The notes: generated by a model from the sequence alone, not told the origin. A stretch of 64,000 nt of DNA from Amycolatopsis circi (GCF_003385235.1 NZ_PQIA01000027.1:16624-80623), one strand, 5' to 3'; shown: positions 33,345 through 42,848, counted from the stretch's first letter. Numbers and translations are program-made.

Positions 33345-34486
33345 ACGCTTTCGCTTTCACTCCGGAACAGACCGCCTACGCCGCTTCCGTCCGGAAGATC
33401 GCCGCCGAACAGCTAGTCGAACTGGCCGCCGCCGGTGCCGAAGGCGCGGTAAACCGCCCGCTGCTCAAGGCAATGGGCTCACACGGCTTACTCGCGCGGC
33501 TCTTCCCCGGTGTCGAAAGTGGACAGCCGACTCGGCAAGCCGCCGCGACCGATCTGTGCCTGCTGCGCGAAGCCCTCGCCACGCAAAGCACCGAAGCCGA
33601 GACCGCCTTGGCGTTGCAGGGCCTAGGCAGCTACCCAGTACTCCAGTCCGGTTTGGACGAACAGGTTCAGCGCTGGCTCCCCGCCGTCGCCGCTGGTGAC
33701 GCCGTCGCCGCTTTCGCGTTGACCGAACCGGACGCCGGATCCGACGCCGCCGCCCTGCAACTAGCCGCCGAGCCCGATGGTGACGGCTGGCGGCTCACCG
33801 GCACGAAAATGTGGATCTCGAACGCCCCGGAAGCCGACTTCTACACGGTCTTCGCCCGCACTACTCCCGACGCCGGCGCACGCGGCGTCAGCGCCTTCGT
33901 CGTCCCCGGCGACCGCGCCGGACTCAGCGGCGAACACCTGGATTTGGTAAGCCCGCACCCGATTGGCACCGTGGTGTTCGACGGCGTCCGAGTCAATCGC
34001 GACGAACTGCTCGGCGAGGAAAACCGTGGTTTCGCCGTAGCCATGCGAACTTTGGATCTGTTCCGCCCGAGCGTCGGCGCCTTCGCCGTCGGCATGGCGC
34101 AAGCAGCCCTCGACGCGACCGTCGAGTACACGGCTTCGCGCGAGGCCTTCGGTGGCCCGTTGGTGAAGCAGCAGACGGTGGCCCACACGCTGGCCGAGAT
34201 GGCGACGCGAACGGAAGCTGGCCGCCTGCTGGTGTACGCCGCCGCAGCGGCTTACGACGCGGGCGAGCAGAACCTGGCCGGTCGCGCGGCAATGGCGAAG
34301 TTGTTCGCGACCGAGACCGCACAATACGTCGTGGATCAAGCGGTGCAATTGCATGGTGCCCGAGCACTGCAGCGCGGGCACCTTCTGGAGCATCTGTATC
34401 GAGAAGTCCGCGCACCGCGCATTTACGAAGGCGCGTCGGAGATCCAGCGGACGATCATCGCGCGTTCCCTGCAGCGGCGCGGATGA
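33341..34486 (+). CDS. acyl-CoA dehydrogenase
   Basis: A 381-residue acyl-CoA dehydrogenase: AFALTEPDAGSDAAALQL flavin motif, GTKMWISNAPEADFYTVFART, AVQLHGARALQRGHLLEHLYREVRAPRIYEGASEIQRTIIARSL at the C-terminus, where the VRAPRIYEGASE stretch holds the position of the general-base glutamate in many family members. It is translationally coupled (ATGA) to the aryl-CoA monooxygenase, so it probably continues the beta-oxidation-like breakdown of the dearomatised CoA ester. Confidence 0.93.
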   Translation: MNAFAFTPEQTAYAASVRKIAAEQLVELAAAGAEGAVNRPLLKAMGSHGLLARLFPGVESGQPTRQAAATDLCLLREALATQSTEAETALALQGLGSYPVLQSGLDEQVQRWLPAVAAGDAVAAFALTEPDAGSDAAALQLAAEPDGDGWRLTGTKMWISNAPEADFYTVFARTTPDAGARGVSAFVVPGDRAGLSGEHLDLVSPHPIGTVVFDGVRVNRDELLGEENRGFAVAMRTLDLFRPSVGAFAVGMAQAALDATVEYTASREAFGGPLVKQQTVAHTLAEMATRTEAGRLLVYAAAAAYDAGEQNLAGRAAMAKLFATETAQYVVDQAVQLHGARALQRGHLLEHLYREVRAPRIYEGASEIQRTIIARSLQRRG

Positions 34487-34521
34487 GCCGCCATTCGGTG
34501 TACCCCTCGCACCGAATGCAT

Positions 34522-34561
34522 CCGCGCCGCCTGTTGGTGTTCTAACAAGCAGGCGGCGCGG
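34522..34561. terminator. hairpin terminator after the acyl-CoA dehydrogenase gene
   Basis: CCGCGCCGCCTG, a 16-base loop and CAGGCGGCGCGG form a 12-bp stem 35 bp after the stop codon. There is no T-run, as is common in high-GC actinomycetes. The convergent DUF2306 gene ends just beyond, so it may act in both directions. Confidence 0.6.
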
Positions 34562-34583
34562 AAGCCAAACTATTCAGCCAGGG

Positions 34584-35312
34584 CTAAACACTGACGCGGC
34601 GCTTCGGTTTCCGGTCGAGCCACAGCTGCGCCGCGATCAGCGCGACCGTCCAGCTCACCCACGCCCCGAGCGCCGCGATCGACTGCCCGAACGCGATCTC
34701 GCTGCCGCCGAACGTGGTGGCGATTTGCGGTTCCAGGAAGATCGCCGCGATCGGGCCGATGAGCCGGTTGAGAATGATCGACATCGTCAGCGCGAAACTG
34801 CGGACCATCCAGCGCCGATGATCGCCGAATCGACGGTCGCGAGCTGCGCGATAGCCCGCCCATGTCGTACCGAGCCAGAGCACCGCGAGCAGCACGTCAC
34901 TAGCCCGCGTCACCGGCCCGAACGGAGTCGCCGCGCCGATCGTCAACGCCAGCAGGCCGGACGGCAGCACTCCCGCGAACACGTACGCGCGGCCGGAGTA
35001 GCGATGCAGCACCGGGTACTTCCGCCGGATCCACGGCCAGATCTGCAGCAACGCGGTCACCATCGCGATCGACCCGAACACCACGTGCCCCACCAGGAAC
35101 AGGTAGTGCGCGGGGAACGTCGACGGGACCCGTGACTGCGCCGGATCGAACGCCAGATACGGCGGCAGCGAATAAGCCAGGAACGCGACTACGACCAATC
35201 CCAGCGGCCCGACCCACGGCCGCCGCCACCAGTGCTTTCTCGGCTCGACCCGCACCGTTCGCTCCCCTGCGGGCGTGGCCCGCGGTGGTCGAAGATCCGT
35301 CCCCGCCGTCAT
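34584..35312 (-). CDS. DUF2306-like membrane protein
   Basis: A 242-residue membrane protein with about six to seven hydrophobic segments. It starts near PWVGPLGLVVVAFLAYSLPPYLAF and has HYLFLVGHVVFGSIAMVTALLQIWPWIRRKYPVLHRYSGRAYVFAG, in which the conserved histidines (HxxxG, HRYSGR) resemble the heme-ligand pattern of the DUF2306 family, then GDHRRWMVRSFALTMSIILNR. Function is unknown. The ATG at 35312 follows GAGAGAGG on the minus strand; upstream of it the open frame runs into a family B repeat. Confidence 0.8.
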   Translation of the reverse strand: MTAGTDLRPPRATPAGERTVRVEPRKHWWRRPWVGPLGLVVVAFLAYSLPPYLAFDPAQSRVPSTFPAHYLFLVGHVVFGSIAMVTALLQIWPWIRRKYPVLHRYSGRAYVFAGVLPSGLLALTIGAATPFGPVTRASDVLLAVLWLGTTWAGYRAARDRRFGDHRRWMVRSFALTMSIILNRLIGPIAAIFLEPQIATTFGGSEIAFGQSIAALGAWVSWTVALIAAQLWLDRKPKRRVSV

Positions 35313-35444
35313 GTCGGCCTCTCTCCGTCGTCGTCTCGGCTGGCACTTCCGAACGTAGGACGGACGCTTCCGGCGAACCATGGTGCCGACTGGCGTCACC
35401 TCAGTAGGGACAGCCTTACCCTCGCCCAGGTGACCCCCCGAACT

Positions 35445-35499
35445 GTCCGTGAAGGGAACCTTCACGGACTCTGAGTCCCTCAGGGTTCCCCTCACGGAC
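35445..35499. repeat. family B palindromic repeat, chimeric copy
   Basis: The left half GTCCGTGAAGG-GAA-CCTTCACGGAC (35445-35469) is itself a perfect hairpin, while the right half GAGTCCCTCAGGGTTCCCCT... is the standard family B right arm. The two halves pair only imperfectly, suggesting recombination or gene conversion between repeat variants. Confidence 0.8.
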
Positions 35500-35611
35500 C
35501 TGGACCATTGCCGCAGAGGTCCAGACCAGGCATACTCTTCCTACTTTGTTGCCCGCCACAACAAAGCACTCCCTCGTTCAAGGTTCCTCCCCGAAACCGA
35601 GGTGACCAAGC

Positions 35612-36829
35612 ATGCCCAGATTCCTCAGACGCGTCCCCACCGCCCTCGCCGCGGCGGCGCTCTTAGCGCTCGGCCTTCAGACCGCCCCAGCGGTGCTCGC
35701 CCCTCCCACCGCATCCGCCGCCGAGAGCTTTACCGACGATTTCAACGGCCCGGCCGGAGCCGCCGCCGACGGGTCGAAATGGACCTACGAAACCGGCGAC
35801 AACAACGGCAACAACCACGAACGCCAGTGGTACACCGCCGGAGCCGCCAACGGCGCCCTCGACGGCCAAGGCCACCTGGTCATCACCGCCAAACGCGAAA
35901 ACTCCGGCCACACCTGCTGGTACGGCACCTGCCAGTACACCTCCGCCCGGCTCAACACCGCCGGCAAATTCAGCCAGGCCTACGGCCACGTCGAGACCCG
36001 GATGAAGATCCCGCGCGGCCAGGGCATGTGGCCCGCGTTCTGGATGCTCGGCGGCGGAAACTGGCCAAACGACGGCGAAATCGACGTCATGGAGAACATC
36101 GGCAAGGAGCCGAACACCGTGCACGGCACCATCCACGGCCCCGGCTACTCCGGCGCGGGCGGAATCGGCGCGGCGTACAACGGCCCCGTCTTCGCCGACG
36201 ATTTCCACACCTACGCGGTCGATTGGTCGCCGAACAAGATCGTCTGGTCGGTCGACGGCAACGCGTACCAGACCCGCACCCCGGCCGATCTGAACGGCAA
36301 CCGCTGGGTCTTCGACCATCCCTTTTACCTGATCCTGAACCTCGCGGTCGGCGGCGACTGGCCCGGCGATCCGGACGGCAACACGCAATTCCCGCAGCAG
36401 CTGGTCGTCGACTACGTGCACGTGAACACCAGCAACGACGGCGGGTCCAGCGGCCGGATCATCGGCATCGGCGGCAAATGCGTCGATGTGCCCTGGGCCA
36501 ATCCGGCGAACTTCACCCAGCTGCAGATCACCGACTGCAACGGAAACGCCGCGCAGAACTGGACCATCGGCGGCGACGGGACCATTCGCGCGCTCGGCAA
36601 GTGCATGGACGTCAAGTACTCCGGCACCGACGACGGCACCCCGGTCCAGATGTACGACTGCAACAACAGCAACGCGCAGCAGTGGGTCGTGACCGCGGCG
36701 CACGACATCGTCAACCCGCACGCGAACAAATGCCTCGACGCGGCGGGGGTCAGTTCGGCCAACGGGACGAAACTGCAGCTGTGGAGGTGCACCGGCAACG
36801 TCAACCAGAAATGGTCGGTGAACCAGTAG
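35612..36829 (+). CDS. secreted GH16 endo-beta-1,3-glucanase with C-terminal ricin B-type lectin domain
   Basis: A 405-residue exported glycoside hydrolase. A signal peptide covers residues 1-36 (RR, a leucine/alanine core, ASA-A cleavage). The GH16 domain extends to about 270 and has the catalytic motif GEIDVMENIG with E156, D158 and E161. A ricin B/CBM13 domain follows (about 278-405) with repeated GKCVDV, GKCMDV and NKCLDA motifs each ending in QxW. It should cut laminarin-like beta-1,3-glucan, perhaps of fungal walls, and bind carbohydrate with the lectin part. It stands alone. Confidence 0.93.
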   Translation: MPRFLRRVPTALAAAALLALGLQTAPAVLAPPTASAAESFTDDFNGPAGAAADGSKWTYETGDNNGNNHERQWYTAGAANGALDGQGHLVITAKRENSGHTCWYGTCQYTSARLNTAGKFSQAYGHVETRMKIPRGQGMWPAFWMLGGGNWPNDGEIDVMENIGKEPNTVHGTIHGPGYSGAGGIGAAYNGPVFADDFHTYAVDWSPNKIVWSVDGNAYQTRTPADLNGNRWVFDHPFYLILNLAVGGDWPGDPDGNTQFPQQLVVDYVHVNTSNDGGSSGRIIGIGGKCVDVPWANPANFTQLQITDCNGNAAQNWTIGGDGTIRALGKCMDVKYSGTDDGTPVQMYDCNNSNAQQWVVTAAHDIVNPHANKCLDAAGVSSANGTKLQLWRCTGNVNQKWSVNQ

Positions 36830-36906
36830 CCGTCCACTGTGGACGAATAGAGACGGCGGGCCGTGACCTCCCCCCGGTGGCCACGGTCCGCCGCGGAAAC
36901 CGCGCG

Positions 36907-36938
36907 GGCCGGGCGGGACCGAAGTCAACCGCCCGGCC
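36907..36938. terminator. hairpin after the GH16 gene
   Basis: GGCCGGGCGG and CCGCCCGGCC form a perfect 10-bp stem with a 12-base loop, 78 bp after the glucanase stop, between it and the convergent GntR gene. Nothing else is seen in the 287-bp interval. Confidence 0.55.
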
Positions 36939-37116
36939 AGGAGCCGTCCTCCGCGCGTCGGCTGGGGGTCCCGGCGCCCGGGGCGGCGCTCTCACGCGGC
37001 CCACTGCCGAAGGTAGCCAGGCCTCGGGCGCCGTGGAGACCTCCGGGTGACAGGATGGGCCGAACGGCCATTCTCGCTGCCTTCCCGGGCAAACCGGCCG
37101 GTTTCGGCCGGACCGC

Positions 37117-37794
37117 TCAGCGAGTGCCGGACAACTCCGCGTAGGCCTCGACCAGCTGCGCTTCCGCGTCGTCGAGGTAGACCGCGAGCATCTCCGCCGT
37201 ACGGATCCCGTCGCCGGTCACGAGCACGTCCAGGATTTCGTGGTTCCGCGGCAGATACCGCTCGTGAAAGCGGCGCGGATCGGCCATCACGTGGAACACC
37301 AGCCGCAGCTCCGCGGCGAGCGCCTGCATCAGTTCGACGATGCGCTCGCTGCCGGTGAGCGCCGCCAGTTCCGCATGAAAGCGGATGTTCGCAGTACCCA
37401 AGTCTTGCCACTGCGCCTGCTTCGCCGCGCGATCGCCGTCCGCGACAGTGCTGGCGATCTTCGCGTACGCCGCCGGCTTCTCGGTCACCTCGCGGACCGC
37501 AGCGCATTCGATGATCTTGCGGACTCGGTAGATGTCGCGCACGTCTTCGACGCTCGGCACCCGCACGAACACCCCGCGGTTCAGCTCGTGCACCAGCAGC
37601 CGTTCGTGGGTCAGCAACCGGAAGGCCTCACGGAGCGTATTGCGCGAGACCCCGAGCGCGCTGCCGATGTCCTGCTCCGAAAGCCGTACCCCAGGCAGGA
37701 AGTACCCCTCGGAAACACGCGTGCGCAGCACGCCGGCGACCCGCTCCGCGGTGCTCGTCCGGCCGAGCAGGCCGCGATCCGCTTCCAGGCCCAT
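37117..37794 (-). CDS. GntR-family (FadR subfamily) transcriptional regulator
   Basis: A 225-residue regulator. The winged helix (VLRTRVSEGYFLPGVRLSEQDIGSALGVSRNTLREAFRLLTHERLLVHELNRGVFVRVPS) is followed by an all-helical FCD ligand domain with metal-binding-type residues (NIRFHAELAALTGSERI, NHEILDVL). The ATG at 37794 follows GGAG. It is divergent from the MFS transporter and 5-oxoprolinase genes and probably controls them in response to a carboxylic acid. Confidence 0.9.
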   Translation of the reverse strand: MGLEADRGLLGRTSTAERVAGVLRTRVSEGYFLPGVRLSEQDIGSALGVSRNTLREAFRLLTHERLLVHELNRGVFVRVPSVEDVRDIYRVRKIIECAAVREVTEKPAAYAKIASTVADGDRAAKQAQWQDLGTANIRFHAELAALTGSERIVELMQALAAELRLVFHVMADPRRFHERYLPRNHEILDVLVTGDGIRTAEMLAVYLDDAEAQLVEAYAELSGTR

Positions 37795-37941
37795 GGGCTC
37801 TCCGTCGGTGACCACGTCGCCCAGCGTAGCCAGCGGACGGTCAACAATAAAATGGGGGACTTGTGGAATTGTTGAACGATCCGTACGGTAGCGGCCATGT
37901 GACTCGTGCCACCATGAGTTCGTCCCCCTGTGAGGTGCCCT

Positions 37942-39201
37942 ATGAACGTCAACGTCGCCGACGGCACCGCGAACGCGGCCCGCCCGTTCGGCTGGTATCG
38001 CTCGCTCGGCCACAAGGGCCGCCGCGCCTTCCTCGGCGCGTTCGGCGGCTACGGCCTCGATTCGTTCGACTACCAGACCCTCCCCTTCGGCCTGGCCGCG
38101 ATCACCGCCTACTTCGGCATCACGTCCGGCGAGGCGGGCCTGCTCAGCACCGTCACGCTGGTCGTGTCCGCGATCGGCGGTGTCGGAGCCGGCGTGCTCG
38201 CCGACCGCATCGGCCGTGTCCGCACGCTGCAGCTGACCATCGCGATGTACACGATCTTCACCGTGCTCTGCGGATTCGCGCCCAACTTCGAAACGCTGCT
38301 GATCTTCCGCGGCCTGCAGGGACTCGGGTTCGGCGGCGAGTGGGCCGTTGGCGCCGCGCTGGTCGCCGAGTACTGCTCGGCCAAGTACCGCGGCCGCACG
38401 GTGGCGTTCGTGCAGAGCGCGTGGGCGGTCGGCTGGGGCCTGCTGGTGATCGTCTACACGGTGCTGTTCAGCGTGCTCGACCAAGCCATCGCGTGGCGCG
38501 TGCTGTTCTGGGTCGGCGTCATTCCGGCGCTGCTCGTGCTGTGGGTCCGACGCAGTGTCGAGGACGCACCGGAAGCGGCCGCGCGCCGGGTTTCGGCCAA
38601 AGTCAAAGGCTCGCTCGCGGGGATTTTCCGCCCGAATCTCTTGCGTACCACGGTGTTCGCCGCGCTCCTCGCGACCGGCGTCCAGGGTGGTTACTACACG
38701 CTCTTCACCTGGATGCCGAAGTATCTGCAGAGCAGTCGCGGCCTGTCCGTGGTCAACACCGGTGGCTACTTCGCGCTGCTGATCCCGGGCGCGTTCATCG
38801 GCTACATCTGCGGCGGCTACCTCACCGACCTGCTCGGCCGGAAGAAGACGTTCCTGCTGTTCTCCGTCATTTCCGCGCTGCTGATCGTGCTCTTCGTGCA
38901 GCTGCCCTACGGCGCGAACGGGCTGATGCTGCTGATCAGTTTCCCCCTCGGCTTCTCGACTTCGGCGATCTTCAGCGGCTTCGGCGCGTACCTCGCCGAG
39001 CTGTACCCGACCGAGCTGCGCGCCACCGGACAAGGCTTCACCTACAACTTCGGCCGCGCGGTCGGTGCCGCTTTCCCTGCGGTAGTGGGCTTTCTGGGCG
39101 CGGGCGGCGCGATCGTCCTCGGCGCGGTCGGCTACGCGATCGCCGCGGTAGCCCTGCTCGGACTGCCGGAAACGCGAGGCAAGGAACTGGTGGAGGTATG
39201 A
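37942..39201 (+). CDS. MFS transporter
   Basis: A 419-residue 12-helix major facilitator. The loop 2-3 signature [13 protein letters not shown] and its counterpart [13 protein letters not shown] in the second half are present, with [33 protein letters not shown] in helix 4, typical of the metabolite:proton symporter group that carries organic acids. The ATG at 37942 follows GAGG. It overlaps the DUF1445 gene by ATGA. It likely imports the substrate of the co-encoded oxoprolinase pathway. Confidence 0.9.
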   Translation: MNVNVADGTANAARPFGWYRSLGHKGRRAFLGAFGGYGLDSFDYQTLPFGLAAITAYFGITSGEAGLLSTVTLVVSAIGGVGAGVLADRIGRVRTLQLTIAMYTIFTVLCGFAPNFETLLIFRGLQGLGFGGEWAVGAALVAEYCSAKYRGRTVAFVQSAWAVGWGLLVIVYTVLFSVLDQAIAWRVLFWVGVIPALLVLWVRRSVEDAPEAAARRVSAKVKGSLAGIFRPNLLRTTVFAALLATGVQGGYYTLFTWMPKYLQSSRGLSVVNTGGYFALLIPGAFIGYICGGYLTDLLGRKKTFLLFSVISALLIVLFVQLPYGANGLMLLISFPLGFSTSAIFSGFGAYLAELYPTELRATGQGFTYNFGRAVGAAFPAVVGFLGAGGAIVLGAVGYAIAAVALLGLPETRGKELVEV

Positions 39202-40022
39202 GCGCGACGTCTCGTGAGTGGCAATCCCGGTTAGAACCGGCATCAGCACTCACGACCTCCCCAGGCCAGGCCCGCTCCCTCTTCCGCGCTGGCCTGGATG
39301 TCCCGACCACCGGCTGGTCCGCTGGCTACGCGCAGACCAACCTGATCGCCGTCCCCGCGGACTGGGCCGACGACGTCCGCGAGTTCTGCGCCCGCAACCC
39401 GCGGCCGTGCCCGGTCCTCGACGTCAGCGAACCCGGCGACCCGGCGACGCGGCTCGCGCCCGGCGCGGACCTGCGCACCGACCTGCCGCGCTACCGCGTC
39501 TGGCACAACGGCGCGCTGACCAGCGAAATCACCGACGCCACCGGGGTGTGGCGCAGTGACATGGTCGCGTTCTCCATCGGTTGCAGCTTCAGTTTCGAGA
39601 CGTTGCTGCGCGCCGCGGGCATCCCGCTGCGGCACGTGGAGCAGGGCCGCAACGTCTCGATGTACGTGACGAACCGGCAGTGCGAACCTGCTGGACGGCT
39701 GAGCGGCCCGATGGTGGTGTCGATGCGGCAGATTCCGGAAACCCTGGTCGAGGACGCCGTGCGCATCACCGCCGCGATGCCCGCGGTGCACGGCGCTCCG
39801 GTGCACGTCGGCGACCCGGCCGAACTGGGCATCGCCGACCTCGCCCGGCCGGATTTCGGCGATCCGGTCGACGCTCAGCCCGGTGACGTGCCGGTGTTCT
39901 GGGCCTGCGGCGTCACCCCGCAGGCGGCGCTGATGGCGTCCCGGCCGCCGTTCGCCATCACGCACGCTCCCGGATACATGTTCTTGACCGACCAACCCGA
40001 CCGCGACTACCAGGTGGGATGA
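39198..40022 (+). CDS. DUF1445 putative hydro-lyase (D-glutamate cyclase-like)
   Basis: A 274-residue DUF1445 protein. Family stretches include [81 protein letters not shown] and the end [17 protein letters not shown]. Genes of this family commonly accompany 5-oxoprolinase genes, and a mammalian relative is D-glutamate cyclase. It overlaps the MFS stop by ATGA and is followed directly by pxpA. Residues 5-20 ([16 protein letters not shown]) are encoded by a family A palindrome, an N-terminal extension not expected in the family. Confidence 0.85.
   Translation: MSATSREWQSRLEPASALTTSPGQARSLFRAGLDVPTTGWSAGYAQTNLIAVPADWADDVREFCARNPRPCPVLDVSEPGDPATRLAPGADLRTDLPRYRVWHNGALTSEITDATGVWRSDMVAFSIGCSFSFETLLRAAGIPLRHVEQGRNVSMYVTNRQCEPAGRLSGPMVVSMRQIPETLVEDAVRITAAMPAVHGAPVHVGDPAELGIADLARPDFGDPVDAQPGDVPVFWACGVTPQAALMASRPPFAITHAPGYMFLTDQPDRDYQVG
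39212..39255. repeat. family A palindromic repeat inside a coding sequence
   Basis: A degenerate copy (TCGTGAGTGGCAATCCCGGT ... ACCGGCATCAGCACTCACGA) lying within the first codons of the DUF1445 gene. The outer 9 bp and the inner AACCGG/CCGGTT pair; the centre of the arms does not. It keeps the reading frame open. Confidence 0.85.
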
Positions 40023-40023
40023 C

Positions 40024-40773
40024 ATGGACCTCAACAGCGACCTCGGCGAAGGCTTCGGCGCCTGGACCATGGGCGACGACGAAGCCATGCTCGACATCGT
40101 GACCAGCGCGAACATCGCGTGCGGCTTCCACGCGGGCGACGCGCGCGTGATGCGCCGGGTGTGCGAACGCGCGGCGGAACGCGGCGTCACCATCGGCGCG
40201 CACGTCGGCTACCGCGACCTGGCCGGCTTCGGCCGTCGCGCGCTCGACATCGCGCCGGAAGACCTCGCGGACGAAGTGCTGTACCAAATCGGCGCTCTCG
40301 ACGCCTTCGCGCGCGCGGCGCACAGCTGCGTGCGTTACGTGAAGGCGCACGGCGCGCTGTACAACACCGCAGCTGTCGATCCGGAGCAGGCAGCTGCGCT
40401 TGTCGAAGGCGTACGGCGTTATCACACCGATCTGGCACTGCTGTGTCCTCCGGACTCCGAAATGCTGCGCGCGGCTCAAGCGGCAGGCGTGCCTGCGTAC
40501 GCAGAAGCGTTCGCCGACCGCGCGTACACGCCCGAAGGACGGCTGGTGTCGCGCAAGCTGCCAGGCGCGGTGCTGCATGACGCCGACGAAGTCGCCGCGC
40601 GCGCGCTCACCATGGCGACCACCGGCGAGGTCGTCGACGCCGACGGCGGCAAGCTCACATTGCCGGCAGATTCCCTTTGCGTGCACGGAGATACGCCCGG
40701 TGCGGTCGAGCTGGCCCGGCGGATTCGCGAGCTGCTCACCGAATCCGGCGTTGTGCTGAGGTCGTTCGTGTGA
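40024..40773 (+). CDS. pxpA: 5-oxoprolinase subunit A (LamB/YcsF family)
   Basis: A 249-residue LamB/YcsF protein. It begins MDLNSDLGEGFGAW and contains ANIACGFHAGD, GAHVGYRDLAGFGRR and VKAHGALYN, the family's conserved signature stretches. PxpA works with PxpB and PxpC to hydrolyse 5-oxoproline to glutamate using ATP. All three genes are in order here. The ATG begins one base after the DUF1445 stop. Confidence 0.93.
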   Translation: MDLNSDLGEGFGAWTMGDDEAMLDIVTSANIACGFHAGDARVMRRVCERAAERGVTIGAHVGYRDLAGFGRRALDIAPEDLADEVLYQIGALDAFARAAHSCVRYVKAHGALYNTAAVDPEQAAALVEGVRRYHTDLALLCPPDSEMLRAAQAAGVPAYAEAFADRAYTPEGRLVSRKLPGAVLHDADEVAARALTMATTGEVVDADGGKLTLPADSLCVHGDTPGAVELARRIRELLTESGVVLRSFV

Positions 40774-41384
40774 GCGGTATGAGCACTGTTTTGCGCTACG
40801 GCCGTTCCGCGTTGCTGGTGGAGGTCGATGACGTGCTCGGGTTCCAAGCGGCCTGCGAAGCCGCCCAGCCCGAGGGCGTTGTCGAACTCGTCCCCGCCGC
40901 ACGCACCCTGCTGGTCCGTTTCGACCCGGCCCGCACCGATTCCGCCGCCTTGACTCGTTCGCTGGCCGCACTGTCCACAGTGGACGTCTCTGCGCGCTCG
41001 GTCTCCACTGTCACCCTGCCGGTTCGCTACGACGGCGCTGACCTGGCGGACGTCGCCGAGGCCACCGGACTGTCCGTTTCCGAAGTGGTGCAACGCCATT
41101 CGGCAGGCACCTATGTCGCGGCGTTCTGCGGTTTCGCGCCCGGTTTCGCCTACCTGACCGGCCTCGATCCGGCGTTGCACCTGCCGCGCCGCCGCACGCC
41201 GCGCACGCGCGTGCCCGCGGGTGCGGTGGCCATCGCAGGCGAGTACAGCGCGATCTACCCGCACCCGTCGCCCGGCGGCTGGCATCTGCTCGGCCACAGC
41301 GATGCGCAGGTGTGGAACGTCGACCGCGAACAGCCAAACCTGCTGGCCCCAGGCACCCTCGTGCGGTTCGAGGCGATCCGGTGA
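40770..41384 (+). CDS. pxpB: 5-oxoprolinase subunit B
   Basis: A 204-residue KipI/allophanate hydrolase subunit 1 family protein with GTYVAAFCGFAPGFAYLTGLDPALHLPRRRTPRTRVPAGAVAIAGEYSAIYPHPSPGGW, the diagnostic segment. The GTG at 40770 overlaps the pxpA stop (GTGA) and has GAGG upstream; an ATG at 40779 is also in frame. It forms the ATP-dependent complex with PxpC. Confidence 0.92.
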   Translation: MSGMSTVLRYGRSALLVEVDDVLGFQAACEAAQPEGVVELVPAARTLLVRFDPARTDSAALTRSLAALSTVDVSARSVSTVTLPVRYDGADLADVAEATGLSVSEVVQRHSAGTYVAAFCGFAPGFAYLTGLDPALHLPRRRTPRTRVPAGAVAIAGEYSAIYPHPSPGGWHLLGHSDAQVWNVDREQPNLLAPGTLVRFEAIR

Positions 41385-42256
41385 CCGGCAAAATCGAGAT
41401 CCTCGCGCCCGGTCCGTTCGCGACCGTGCAAGATCTGGGCCGCCCTGGGTACGCAGCAGTCGGCGTTGGCCGGTCCGGCGCAGCTGACCGAGGTTCGCTG
41501 AAGCTGGCGAACCGGCTCGTCGGCAACCCCGAAACGCATGCGGCGCTGGAGATCACCCTCGGCGGCCTTCGGCTGCGGGTTTCCGAACACACCACCGTCG
41601 CGGTCACCGGCGCGCAGGTGCCGATCCGCGCTGGTGGGCGGGCCGCCGCCGTGGGTGCGCCGATCGTGCTGCGACCCGGAGACGAACTCGAACTAGGCGT
41701 CGCTTCGCTCGGCCTGCGCAGCTACCTCGCGGTGCGCGGCGGCCTGGACGTGCCACCGGTGCTCGGCGCGCGAGCTACCGACACGCTGGGCAAACTCGGC
41801 CCGCCCGTCCTCGCGGCCGGAATGTCGCTGCCGATCGGTTCGGTGGTACAGGGCAACCCTTGTGTCGATCTCGCCCCGCTGACCCGTCTTGCGGAAGAAC
41901 CCGTGCTGCGACTGGAACCCGGACCGCGGCTGGATTGGTTCACCGAGTCCGCACTGTCCACTTTGCTCACTGGTGCCTACACCGTGACGAACGACCTCGA
42001 CCGCGTCGGCGTCCGCCTGGACGGCCCAGCACTGACCCGCGCCCGCGTCGGCGAACTGGCCCCGGAAGCCGCCGTCTCCGGCGCGCTGCAGGTGCCGCCG
42101 TCCGGGGTGCCGATCCTGTTCCTCGCCGACCACCCGGTCACCGGCGGCTACCCCGTCGCTGCCGTGGTGGACGAGGACGATTTGGACCTCGCCGCGCAAC
42201 TCCGACCAGGGCAACGGGTCCGGTTCACATCCCCGACACCCGCAACGTCAGGTTAA
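41381..42256 (+). CDS. pxpC: 5-oxoprolinase subunit C
   Basis: A 291-residue KipA/allophanate hydrolase subunit 2 family protein: LAPGPFATVQDLGRPGYAAVGVGRSGAADRGSLKLANRLVGNPE at the start, SYLAVRGGLDVPPVLGARATDTLG in the middle and HPVTGGYPVAAVV near the end. The GTG overlaps the pxpB stop by GTGA. Its 3' end runs 32 bp into the convergent dioxygenase gene. Confidence 0.93.
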   Translation: MTGKIEILAPGPFATVQDLGRPGYAAVGVGRSGAADRGSLKLANRLVGNPETHAALEITLGGLRLRVSEHTTVAVTGAQVPIRAGGRAAAVGAPIVLRPGDELELGVASLGLRSYLAVRGGLDVPPVLGARATDTLGKLGPPVLAAGMSLPIGSVVQGNPCVDLAPLTRLAEEPVLRLEPGPRLDWFTESALSTLLTGAYTVTNDLDRVGVRLDGPALTRARVGELAPEAAVSGALQVPPSGVPILFLADHPVTGGYPVAAVVDEDDLDLAAQLRPGQRVRFTSPTPATSG

Positions 42257-42848
42257 GCCGCCCAGTCAGCCCAAGCTCCGGATCCGCAGTGCCCGGCAAC
42301 GTTTTCGGCACTCCGTGGAATGCCAACCGCGCCAGGCCGCCGAATACGAACAGGTCGCCCGAGCGCAGTTCGACGTCGGTGTACGGCCGGTTTCGGTGCT
42401 CGGTGTTGCCGAAGCGGAACACGCACGTGTCGCCGAGGCTGAGCGAGACCACCGGCTCCGTCGAACGCTCGTCTTTGTCCTGGTGCATGCCCATTTTCGC
42501 GGTGTCGTCGTAGTAGTTCACGAGCGCGACGTCGGGCTGGTAATCGTCGGCTGGCCGGTCGTAGGCGTCGGCGAGCGCGCGGCGGCCGAGGTCGGCCAGC
42601 CAGTCCGGGAACGGCTCCACCTGCGACCCGTCCTCGCGCAGCCGGTCGTAGCGGTACGGCAGCCACTGCCAGCCGAGACAGACCGTGCGCACCGACATCA
42701 CCCCGCCGCTCGGCAGCCGGGTCGAACGGTAACCGCGCCAGCCGCGACAGGCCGTGACGAGGTCGCGTTGTTCTTGCTCGGTGAGCCAATCCGGGACGTG
42801 CACCGCTCCCGGTGAGATTTCTCTGCGCGGACGCGGCAGCAGCTCCAT
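42225..42848 (-). CDS. 2-oxoglutarate/Fe(II)-dependent dioxygenase, DNA-repair AlkB type
   Basis: A 207-residue AlkB-family dioxygenase (unrelated to alkane hydroxylase AlkB). The iron site is HQDKDE (H-x-D) in NYYDDTAKMGMHQDKDERS, with the distal histidine in LAFHGVPK and the 2-oxoglutarate arginines in GRLNLTLRVSG. Such proteins oxidatively remove alkyl groups from DNA bases. The ATG at 42848 overlaps the stop of a 55-codon ORF (TGATG). Convergent with pxpC. Confidence 0.9.
   Translation of the reverse strand: MELLPRPRREISPGAVHVPDWLTEQEQRDLVTACRGWRGYRSTRLPSGGVMSVRTVCLGWQWLPYRYDRLREDGSQVEPFPDWLADLGRRALADAYDRPADDYQPDVALVNYYDDTAKMGMHQDKDERSTEPVVSLSLGDTCVFRFGNTEHRNRPYTDVELRSGDLFVFGGLARLAFHGVPKTLPGTADPELGLTGRLNLTLRVSGM

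Noticed and set aside
34584..35495. Upstream in-frame start of the DUF2306-like gene
   Set aside because: The extension is encoded by the family B repeat (GTLRDSESVKVPFTD), a read-through product typical of that palindrome rather than real protein.
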